DNA of 64,000 nt. It comes from Halochromatium glycolicum. GTDB taxonomy: Bacteria; Pseudomonadota; Gammaproteobacteria; Chromatiales; Chromatiaceae. The stretch spans positions 62,001 through 126,000 of the forward strand of contig NZ_NRSJ01000011.1 in assembly GCF_016584085.1 (NCBI RefSeq). The letters run 5' to 3'. Shown piece after piece: positions 35,007-42,382 of this stretch (position 1 is its first letter; the number at the start of each line of letters is the position of its first letter). The position numbers were made by a program, and so were the translations under genes. The notes under the pieces were generated by a model. That model was not told the DNA's origin. It saw only the letters and a program-made list of their open reading frames with translations, and made no database searches.

Positions 35007-35588
35007 GTGTCCGGCTATTCCGTGCCGGTCGGCATACTTCTCGCGGCCGGCAAGGGCCGGCGCTTCGGTGGCGACAAGCGGTTGCATCCGCTCGCCGATG
35101 GCACACCGATGGTCGTTGCTGCCGCGCGGGCGTTGAGCGCCGCGCTGCCACGGACGCTGGCGGTGGTGCGGGAGGCGGATGAGGTTGCGCAACGCTTGGC
35201 CAGGGAAGGGGTGGAGGTGATCTGCTGTCCGGCCGCTGCGGGAGGGATGGGCCACAGCATCGCCTGCGGGGTGGCGGCGAGCGCGGAGGCCGACGGCTGG
35301 CTGATCGCGCTCGGCGACATGCCCTGGGTGCGACCGGAGAGCATCGCCGCGGTGGCCGCGGCCCTAGCCGAGGGGGCACCCGTTGCGCGCCCTTGCTATA
35401 CCGGCCGGCATGGGCATCCAGTCGGGTTCAGCGCTCCGTTTGGTAGCGACCTGCAACGCCTCGACGGCGACAACGGTGCACGCCATCTGCTGCGATCCGT
35501 TCATGTTGTCGAGATCCCATGCACCGACCCTGGCGTCATCCGCGACGTCGATGACCCGCGGCACCTGCAGCCGAGCCCTCCCCGCTGA
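35007..35588 (+). CDS. mocA: molybdopterin cytidylyltransferase (MocA-like)
   Basis: The 193-residue protein starts at GTG 35007, three bases after xdhC. It has the nucleotidyltransferase signature GILLAAGKGRRFGGDKRLHP, then GGMGHSIACGVAAS, the metal-binding ALGDMPWVRPESI and GHPVGFSAPFGSDLQRLDGD. This is the MobA/MocA fold that attaches CMP to molybdopterin to make the cytosine dinucleotide form required by enzymes such as IorAB. The tight link with xdhC and iorAB supports a cofactor-maturation operon. Confidence 0.88.
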   Translation: MSGYSVPVGILLAAGKGRRFGGDKRLHPLADGTPMVVAAARALSAALPRTLAVVREADEVAQRLAREGVEVICCPAAAGGMGHSIACGVAASAEADGWLIALGDMPWVRPESIAAVAAALAEGAPVARPCYTGRHGHPVGFSAPFGSDLQRLDGDNGARHLLRSVHVVEIPCTDPGVIRDVDDPRHLQPSPPR

Positions 35589-35824
35589 TCATTGCCGCGA
35601 GACGGTGCTGCATGCATCGCTTCGGTCGCGCGGCGCGAGGGCGGCTCCCCAGCGCTCGTGCAACGGTTGGCGGCGGGATCGTGATCGCCGGTTGCGAGGC
35701 ATTTCTCAGAAAACCGCCGGGTTGACGGTTAGGTTTACAGCATGGCTATGCCTGCTGAACAAGCCCCGGGAGATGTGACCCTGCGGCGCGCAGCAAGCCT
35801 GGTCTTGCGACAGCGCCTAATGGT

Positions 35825-36934
35825 GTGACTCGAATGCTCAGGATGCCGTCCACACGCTATCTCACCGTCCTTGCTGTGCTTGTTCTTCAAGCTCCGGCCT
35901 TGTCGGCGATGCCGATCACCCTCGGGGACGCCGGGCAGTTCAATGCGCTCATCCTCGGCGATATGGCGGCTTACAGGTCCGATGTGGAAGGTCGGCTCGC
36001 GGTCGCGGGCGATCTTCAAATCAGTGATTACTCCGTTGGTTTGCTGCTCGACGACTCGGACGGCGGTCGCGACGACCTGATCGTCGGTGGCGACGCCGAG
36101 ATCAGCAACTCGAGGATCCATCACGGCAATGCGGTCGTTGGTGGAAACGCGACGATCGGTACCGATCAGGACGGCCATGAGACCGTCGGCTTCTACAGCG
36201 ATGATGATCCGCACACACTGAACGGGTCGCTTTTGGAAGCGGAGTCAATCATCGATTTCGGTTCACTCGCGAACGATCTGATCAACCGGTCCGTAGATTG
36301 GGGCGCCCTCGAGAGCACTGGAGAGACGCTGACCGAATGGGGCAACCTGACGTTCAGTGGAGATGGCGACCTCAACATCTTTACCGTGTCCGCCGAGCTT
36401 TTTTCCAAAGGAGACAAGAGTATCACCTTCGATATTCCCGACGCTTCTGTGGCACTGGTCAACGTCTTTGGAGAGGAGGTGGAGCTCTTTGATACCGGCT
36501 TCTTTCATACCGCGCTCGACGGCGGCAATCGCCAGTTCCCCGATAACACGCCTGACAGCCGACATGACGGCGCTCTGAGCAACAACATCCTGTTCAACTT
36601 TGTCGAGGCGACGACGCTCGACCTCTACAGCGTCGGAATCAAAGGCAGCATCCTCGCTCCGCACGCCGCGACCCGCTTCTACAACGGGCACATCGACGGC
36701 AACTTCATTGTCGGCAGCTTCAATGCCGGCTCCGCGAGCCAACCGGGAACGGGAGACCAGGACTGGGACGCCGGACAGATTAACGACTACGCGTTCAGCG
36801 GGTTCGTTCCGGCCTCGAGCGCAACGCCCATCGATGAGCCGAGTGTCGACCAGCTCGTGCTGGTCGGTGCCTGTTTGCTGCTGCTCATGCTCGCTGGCCG
36901 ATCGCGGCCTCGGAAAGACGCTCGGGCTCGATGA
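35825..36934 (+). CDS. choice-of-anchor A family surface protein with a CTERM-like tail
   Basis: The 369-residue frame (GTG 35825; ATG 35834 or 35843 are alternatives) has a signal peptide (LTVLAVLVLQAPALSAM). A large beta-rich domain follows with the choice-of-anchor A pattern (LGDAGQFNALILGDMAAYRS, VEGRLAVAGDLQIS, GGDAEISNS, VVGGNATIGT, then SVGIKGSILAPHAATRFYNG and HIDGNFIVGSF). The C-terminus is DEPSVDQLVLVGACLLLLML followed by RSRPRK: a short motif, a hydrophobic helix and a basic cluster. This matches the PEP-CTERM/exosortase sorting layout with DEPS in place of PEPS. It is probably a secreted or surface-anchored matrix protein. Its codon use is less GC-rich than its neighbours. Confidence 0.75.
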   Translation: MTRMLRMPSTRYLTVLAVLVLQAPALSAMPITLGDAGQFNALILGDMAAYRSDVEGRLAVAGDLQISDYSVGLLLDDSDGGRDDLIVGGDAEISNSRIHHGNAVVGGNATIGTDQDGHETVGFYSDDDPHTLNGSLLEAESIIDFGSLANDLINRSVDWGALESTGETLTEWGNLTFSGDGDLNIFTVSAELFSKGDKSITFDIPDASVALVNVFGEEVELFDTGFFHTALDGGNRQFPDNTPDSRHDGALSNNILFNFVEATTLDLYSVGIKGSILAPHAATRFYNGHIDGNFIVGSFNAGSASQPGTGDQDWDAGQINDYAFSGFVPASSATPIDEPSVDQLVLVGACLLLLMLAGRSRPRKDARAR

Positions 36935-37004
36935 GCCATCCCGGTCACAGAGCCATCGTGGTGGCAATAACGCCGGCCAACACGCTCTGCGCGCTGAGTT
37001 CGAG

Positions 37005-38189
37005 TTAGTCCAGCCGCTTCTTGAACCGCAGCGAGGCGACCAGCAGCCCGATCAGCATGAAGCCGAGCAGCCAGAGGGTATCCTCGGCAACGTCCTCGAG
37101 ACTGGCCTCGCGCAGCATCACGGCGCGGATCGTGCGCATGAAATGGGTCGCCGGCAAGACCTCGGCGATGTACTGCGCCAGCGCCGGCATGCCCTCGTAC
37201 GGGAACATGAAGCCGGACAGCAGGATCGACGGCAGCAGGATGAACACGGTCATCTGCATCGCCTGCAGTTGGCTGGTCGCGATCGTCGACAGCACCAGCC
37301 CAAGCGCGAGACTGGCGCCGATGAAGGCGAGCGTGGTCACGGCTAGCGCCGCGAGCGAGCCGGTCAGCGGGACGCCGAAGATCAGGTGTCCGAGCAGCAG
37401 GATGATCGCGGTCTGGATGATCCCGATCGCGATGTAGGGCACGATCTTGCCGAGCATCAGCTCGAGCGGGCGCACCGGCGTGTTGATCAGCATCTCCATA
37501 TTGCCGCGCTCGGCCTCGCGCACGATCGCCGCCGAGGTGAACATCACCATTGTCATGGTCAGGATGATGCCGATCAGGCCAGGCACGATGTTGATCGCGG
37601 TGCGCTGCTCGGGGTTGAACAGCAGCGCGACCGCGAAGGTCGGGGTGTTGCGGTTCGCCGGACGGCGCAGCAATTCGGTCAGCGGCATCGCACGCAAGCC
37701 CTTGATCGCCGACGCGATGATGGTGTCGGAGCCGTCGACGATCCATTGCGCGACTGGGCGGCTGGTCTGGACGTCGCTCGCGGGCGGTGTCTCCAGCCCG
37801 GCGCCGACGCTACCGCTGCGGGCGACGCGCTGGCTGAGGTCGGCCGGGATGATGAGCGCTGCACGCACCCGTCCCTCGGTGATCGCGTCGCGCGCGCTGG
37901 GGATGTCGGGATGCTGCTCGGTGAAGCGCACCACCTGGGTTGCCTGCACCGTCTGCGCCAGCACCCGGCTGATGCCGCTGTTGGCCTGGTCCACCAAGGC
38001 GACCGGGATATCGCGCACATTGGTGTTGATCGCGTAGCCGAACAGCACCAGCTGGATCAGCGGGATCATGATGACCATGCCGAGCGTGGTGCGGTCGCGC
38101 CGCAGCTGGGTCAGCTCCTTGAGCAGGATCGCGCCGATGCGCCGGACCGATTGCAGTGGGGCGGATTGCAGCAGGGCGCTTATGGCCAT
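37005..38189 (-). CDS. ABC-2 type transporter permease
   Basis: The 394-residue protein has an N-terminal membrane helix after LLKELTQLRRDRTTLGMVIM, a periplasmic domain of about 150 residues, and five helices near the C-terminus (LIGIILTMTMVMFTSAAIVR, then ERGNMEMLINTPVRPLELML). This is the ABC-2 membrane protein plan of YhhJ/YbhR-type exporters. It is preceded by its ATPase gene and a membrane fusion protein gene, all on the minus strand. A partial copy of its own sequence (about 37497-37575) recurs at 42163-42250. Confidence 0.9.
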   Translation of the reverse strand: MAISALLQSAPLQSVRRIGAILLKELTQLRRDRTTLGMVIMIPLIQLVLFGYAINTNVRDIPVALVDQANSGISRVLAQTVQATQVVRFTEQHPDIPSARDAITEGRVRAALIIPADLSQRVARSGSVGAGLETPPASDVQTSRPVAQWIVDGSDTIIASAIKGLRAMPLTELLRRPANRNTPTFAVALLFNPEQRTAINIVPGLIGIILTMTMVMFTSAAIVREAERGNMEMLINTPVRPLELMLGKIVPYIAIGIIQTAIILLLGHLIFGVPLTGSLAALAVTTLAFIGASLALGLVLSTIATSQLQAMQMTVFILLPSILLSGFMFPYEGMPALAQYIAEVLPATHFMRTIRAVMLREASLEDVAEDTLWLLGFMLIGLLVASLRFKKRLD

Positions 38190-38191
38190 GG

Positions 38192-39376
38192 TCAGTCGTC
38201 GCGGACAGCCGGCGTGGCGCTGGCAAGCGTGCTTGGTTTTCCGTTCCCGGCATGATCATTCTTAGAAGAGCCGCTCCCATCTGGGCTGCTCCCATCCGGG
38301 CCGCACCCGCCAGAGCTGCTACCTCCTGGGCTGCTTCCAGTAAGGCCGCTGCCTTTGGGGCCGCTGCTACCGGGGCCGCTGCCAGTCCTGCCTTCGCGGC
38401 CATCGTCAGCGCTGGCCTCGATGCGGCGGCCCGTGCTGGTGACGAAGACGTCCTCCAGGCTCGGGCGCACCTGGGTTAGGCGGGTCGGGCTGGGGTCGAG
38501 CGCCTGCGCTTGCAGCCAGGCGACCGGGTCGGCGACCCGGTCGCGCACCAGCACCCGTAGCCGGCTGCCAAGCTGCGCCGCCGAGATGACCTCCGGCAAC
38601 CGGGTGATCTGCGGCTTGAGACGGCGCAGATCCCGCCCCTCGACCTCGACCACGCGGGCGCCCATCGCCGCCATCAGCTCGGCCGGCGAGCCGTCGGCAC
38701 GCTTGTGGCCGCGCTCCATGATCGCGAGCCGGTGGCAGCGCTCGGCCTCGTCCATGTAGTGGGTCGAGACCAGGATGGTCGCGCCGCCCTCGACCAGATC
38801 GAACAGCCGCTCCCAGAAGTCGCGCCGGTTCTCCGGGTCGACGGCCGAGGTCGGCTCGTCGAGAAACAGCAGCGAGGGCGAATGCAGGGTCGCCGCTGCG
38901 AGTGCGAGACGCTGGCGCTGACCGCCGCTCATCTGCCCGGCGCGGCGATGCCGCATCGGCTCCAGCGCGTAGGTCGCCAAGAGGGCATCGATGCGCCGGC
39001 GCGCGGCGCGGCGGCCAAGGCCGTAGATCTCGGCGACGAAGCGCAGGTTCTCGGACACACTCAGGTCGTCGTAGAGCGAGAATCGCTGCGTCATATAGCC
39101 AATCTGGCGCTTGAGCCGCTCGGCGTCACGCGGTAGCGCGTGGCCGAGCACCGTCACCTCGCCGGCCGAGGGCGTCAGCAGGCCGGTCAGCATCCGCACC
39201 GTCGTCGTCTTGCCGCAGCCGTTGGGTCCGAGGAAGCCATAGATGGTCTGGGGGGCGACGCTCAGATCCAGCGCATCGACCGCGGTCAGCTCGCCGAACC
39301 GGCGCGTGAGGCCGCGCGCCTCGATGACCGGCTCGGTCATTGGTCCCGTTGCTTGCTCAGACAATGGCTCGGGCAT
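38192..39376 (-). CDS. ABC transporter ATPase with a glycine/serine-rich tail
   Basis: The 394-residue protein has Walker A (GFLGPNGCGKTTTVRML), signature MSGGQRQRLALAAATLHSPS, Walker B LLFLDEPTSAVDPENRRDFW and switch HYMDEAERC, all intact, so it should hydrolyse ATP. After about residue 320 comes a long low-complexity tail rich in GSG/GSS repeats (GPKGSGLTGSSPGGSSSGGC). Its function is unknown. Two starts are possible (39376, or 39340 at MTEPVIEARG). It lies 2 nt before the permease start, so translation is coupled. Confidence 0.92.
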   Translation of the reverse strand: MPEPLSEQATGPMTEPVIEARGLTRRFGELTAVDALDLSVAPQTIYGFLGPNGCGKTTTVRMLTGLLTPSAGEVTVLGHALPRDAERLKRQIGYMTQRFSLYDDLSVSENLRFVAEIYGLGRRAARRRIDALLATYALEPMRHRRAGQMSGGQRQRLALAAATLHSPSLLFLDEPTSAVDPENRRDFWERLFDLVEGGATILVSTHYMDEAERCHRLAIMERGHKRADGSPAELMAAMGARVVEVEGRDLRRLKPQITRLPEVISAAQLGSRLRVLVRDRVADPVAWLQAQALDPSPTRLTQVRPSLEDVFVTSTGRRIEASADDGREGRTGSGPGSSGPKGSGLTGSSPGGSSSGGCGPDGSSPDGSGSSKNDHAGNGKPSTLASATPAVRDD

Positions 39377-39463
39377 TTGCGCAGGCGCTGGCTTCGGGTC
39401 GGTCTCATAGCGAGCGATGAGGGTAGCTCCAGGGAAGGGTGACGGACTCAGGCAGCGGAGCGG

Positions 39464-40420
39464 TCACGGCAGCTCGACCTGCGCCGGGACGCCGTTCGGC
39501 AGGTCGGCGGCGCTGTCGGGCAGCATCACCTCGGCCAGGTACATCAGCCGGGCGCGGTCGCTGGCGTTCAAGGCGTAGTAGGGCGTGAAGGCCGGATCGG
39601 AGCTGATCCAGCGCACGGTACCGTCGAAGCCCTGCGCGAGCCCGTCGATCCGGACCCTGAGGGTGTCGCCCTGGTTGATCTTGACCCGATAGGGCTCGGG
39701 CACATAGACACGGGCATAGGGCGCCTTGCCGGCGAGCAGGACCGCGACCGGGCTGCCGATGGTGACGCGCTCGCCGAGGTTCCAGGGCAGACTGTCGAGC
39801 ACGCCGTCGCGCGTGGCCGTGATCGAGAGCTCCGCGAGCAATGCCTGCTGATAGGTAAGCTCGGCGCGCGCCGCCTCGAGCTCGGCCTCGGCCTGGGTGA
39901 TCTCCTCCGGGCGGGTCCCGGCGAGGAGCTCGTCGAGGTGCTCCTGGGCCTCGTCGAGCTTGGCGCTGGCCGCATCGCGCAACGCCTTGGCGCGGTCGAC
40001 CTCGGCCTGACTGACGGCGTTGCGCGCGAGCAGCTCGCGATTGCGCTCGTAGCTGATCCCGGCCTCGCGCAGATCGGCCTCGCGCCCGGCGACCTGCGCG
40101 CGCGCCGCGGCGATTGTCTGCGGCCGCGGGCCATTGCGCAGGCGTTTGAGATTGGCCTCGGCCTCGGCCACCCGCGCCTTGCCGCGGGCGACCTCGGCGC
40201 GCTGCTGGCGGTCATCGAGCTGGGCGAGCAGTGTGCCCTTGCTGACCGGCGAGCCTTCGGCTACCGGCAGGTCGACGAGGATCTCGGCGGCGGTCGCGGT
40301 CAGCGCGACCCGATCGCGCTCCAGGGTGCCGAGGGCGAGCGGCGGCTCGGCGTCGGCGCAGCCCGCGAGCAGGGCCACGAGGAGGAGCGTGAGCGCGACG
40401 GCGGGCCTGGAACGGGGCAT
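39464..40420 (-). CDS. HlyD-type membrane fusion lipoprotein
   Basis: The 318-residue protein begins with a lipoprotein signal (ALTLLLVALLAGC, lipobox LAGC). A biotinyl-lipoyl half (VDLPVAEGSPVSKGTLLAQL), a long coiled-coil hairpin (QQRAEVARGKARVAEAEANL to ARAELTYQQALLAELSI) and the second half (RDGVLDSLPWNLGERVTIGS) follow. This is the periplasmic adaptor of a tripartite exporter. It precedes the ATPase and permease genes by 87 nt. Together the three resemble YbhG/F/R-type systems exporting drugs, dyes or lipids. No outer-membrane channel gene is adjacent. Confidence 0.9.
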   Translation of the reverse strand: MPRSRPAVALTLLLVALLAGCADAEPPLALGTLERDRVALTATAAEILVDLPVAEGSPVSKGTLLAQLDDRQQRAEVARGKARVAEAEANLKRLRNGPRPQTIAAARAQVAGREADLREAGISYERNRELLARNAVSQAEVDRAKALRDAASAKLDEAQEHLDELLAGTRPEEITQAEAELEAARAELTYQQALLAELSITATRDGVLDSLPWNLGERVTIGSPVAVLLAGKAPYARVYVPEPYRVKINQGDTLRVRIDGLAQGFDGTVRWISSDPAFTPYYALNASDRARLMYLAEVMLPDSAADLPNGVPAQVELP

Positions 40421-40496
40421 GGCTGAGTGGCCTCCTCTGTGCTCTCGTGATCGCCAGGGCTAGAGGCCGGTCGACACCGCGCTCAGGCTCAAAGGC

Positions 40497-41381
40497 TGGA
40501 CGCGGATCGATCTCTTCGGCTCCTGGTCGCGGCAGAGGCTAGTCGGGCCTTCCGACGCGGGTCAAGCGTCCCGAGCGGACGCAGCCCCTTGTCGAACTCC
40601 ACTCGCTGATCGAGTACCCTGAACAACATGGCACGCAAGCGAAAGAAGCACTCGGCTCACGGCGGCTCCAAGGCGGCTGCGGCCGCCAAACAGCGCCCCG
40701 AGGTCCGCTAGCGGGAGGCGCTGCAGGCGCTCGAGAGCGGTCACTGGCGCGATGCGATCCAGGCGCTGAAGGCGCTGTTGAAGGACGACCCTGAGAGCGA
40801 GCGCGCACCGGCCCGTCGGCGCGTGCTGGCCGACGCCTATGCCGGCCGCGCGCGCGACCTGACCGCTAAAGGGATGCTCAAGGAAGCGACGGTGATCTGG
40901 GAGAACCGGGCCGCGCTCGGCGCCGATATCGCGCCGTCGCTCGATCACGGCATCCTGCGACTGCGCCTCGGTGATCCGCAGCCGCTGATCGCAGCCTGGG
41001 CTCACCCTGATGCGCTGAACCGCGAGGAGCGCCAGCGCGTCGGCGAGCAGCTCGCGGCGGCCGTGCTTGCCAAGCGGCTCGCCGGCGAGGAGCCTGCGCT
41101 GCTGGAGGCCATCAACGCCTAGACCGGCTATGTCGGCGCCCTCGGCTCGCGCGCGAGCAACGCCCAGCGGCGCGAGCGGCTGGTCTCCCTCGGGGTCTCC
41201 GAGGAGCGCTTGGCGCGCCTGCGCGGTCCGATCGGGCTGGCGATCGGCGGCCGCACTCCGGCCGAGATCGCCGTCTCGGCCATCGCCGAGCTGATCGCGG
41301 TGCGCAATGGCTCGCCGCTTGGGCAACGCGCGCCGATTGCCTCGGTTGGGTCAGACGCCTAGACCGTGCCGGCTATTCCGT
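40497..41381 (+). repeat. composite duplication: 5' part of the 42383 gene joined to the 3' part of xdhC
   Basis: Bases 40497-41100 match 42255-42860 (upstream region plus the first about 470 nt of the gene). Bases 41096-41381 match 34737-35023 (end of xdhC plus start of mocA). The join falls at GCGCTGCT(G/C)GAG, which both parents share. Confidence 0.85.
40628..41362 (+). pseudogene. chimeric pseudogene: N-terminus of the chaperone-cluster repeat protein fused in frame to C-terminus of XdhC
   Basis: ATG 40628 opens a copy of the 868-residue protein's N-terminus (MARKRKKHSAHGGSKAAAAA). At 41096-41107 it passes in frame into XdhC (TGYVGALGSRASNAQRRERL) and ends at TAG 41360-41362. The whole 245-codon frame is kept, but two GAG codons have become TAG, at 40709-40711 and 41120-41122, so translation should stop after 27 codons. 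Other changes from the parents are few and mostly conservative, so the event looks recent. Amber readthrough is conceivable but less likely than decay. Confidence 0.85.
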
Positions 41382-41582
41382 CCCTAAGCTGGCGCTACCC
41401 CCAGGATCTTCAGCTGATCAGTCTCAGTGGGCAGCAGCTATGAACCGAAGAAGCCGTGTCGTCGCGCCGCCTGGGCTAGGGACAAATCTGGAGTTGTTGC
41501 TTGCGGCCCTGACTCATAATCCTCACCGTCGGCATCCACTGCTGCATCCGGATGCCTAGTCGTCAAACCTGGAGGCGCCAAC

Positions 41583-42053
41583 ATGACGGACCTCGCCACG
41601 TTGTATGACACCGACTATGCCCAATGGGCGCAACGCAATGCCGAGCTGCTGCGCGAGCGACGCTTCGAGGAACTGGATATTGCCCATCTGCTGGAGGAGC
41701 TCAGCGACATGAGCAAGAGCGACCGCCGCGAGCTGCACAGCCGGTTGCTGGTGCTGCTGGCTCATCTCTTGAAGTGGGAATTTCAGTATCCCCTGCTCGC
41801 TGATCGCTGGCGCGAATTCGATGGGCGCAGCTGGCGCTCGACCATCGTCGAGCAGCGCGAGCAGCTCGCCGATCTGCTGCGCCAATCTTCCGGCCTCCAG
41901 TCCGCCGTCGATGAGGCGATTGCCGACGCCTACCCGGTCGCGGTGCGGCTCGCCCACAAGGAGACCCGGCTGCCGAAGACGACCTTCCCGGAGGTCTGCC
42001 CCTATAGCCGCGAGCAGGTCTTCGACGACGACTTCTATCCTGAGGCGCAATGA
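41583..42053 (+). CDS. DUF29 family protein
   Basis: The 156-residue protein is a full-length DUF29 member: YDTDYAQWAQRNAELLRERR, FEELDIAHLLEELSDMSKSD, then LLAHLLKWEFQYPLLADRW and TTFPEVCPYSREQVFDDDFY. The family is all-helical, of unknown function, and usually multicopy in cyanobacteria and purple bacteria. GGAGGC lies 6 nt before ATG 41583. It sits alone between two segments of duplicated DNA, consistent with an insertion-prone locus. Confidence 0.9.
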   Translation: MTDLATLYDTDYAQWAQRNAELLRERRFEELDIAHLLEELSDMSKSDRRELHSRLLVLLAHLLKWEFQYPLLADRWREFDGRSWRSTIVEQREQLADLLRQSSGLQSAVDEAIADAYPVAVRLAHKETRLPKTTFPEVCPYSREQVFDDDFYPEAQ

Positions 42054-42162
42054 GCACGTCCGCCGACCATGACCGCTTCACCCGACGCAAGAGCAGGCCG
42101 CCTATCTCGAGTGTTTCTCATGGGAGCCTAGGCCGTGCCACGCGCGCCCTAACTCTCTGGAT

Positions 42163-42250
42163 ATTGCCGCGCTCGGCCTCGCGGACGATCGCCGCCGAGG
42201 CGACCATCATCATTGCCATGGTCAGGATGATGCCGAGCTCAGGCCAAGAG
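42163..42250 (+). repeat. duplicated fragment of the ABC permease gene
   Basis: Bases 42163-42250 match about 37497-37575, part of the ABC-2 permease gene, in the same orientation with about a tenth of the positions changed. It carries no function here and directly precedes duplicated upstream sequence of the next gene. Confidence 0.75.
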
Positions 42251-42382
42251 CTGGACGCGGAATCAATATCCTCGGCTCTGCGTCGCTGCAGAGGCGAGTC
42301 GGCCCTTCCGAAGTGGGTCAAGCGCCCGAGACGGTTGCAATACCCTATCGAACTCCATGCGACGATCGGGTAACCTGAGTGC

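Noticed and set aside
40628..41362. Amber codons read as a sense amino acid in the chimeric gene
   Set aside because: The nearby pstS remnant shows ordinary nonsense decay with TAA, both intact parent genes have GAG at these positions, and no supporting tRNA or release-factor change is visible.
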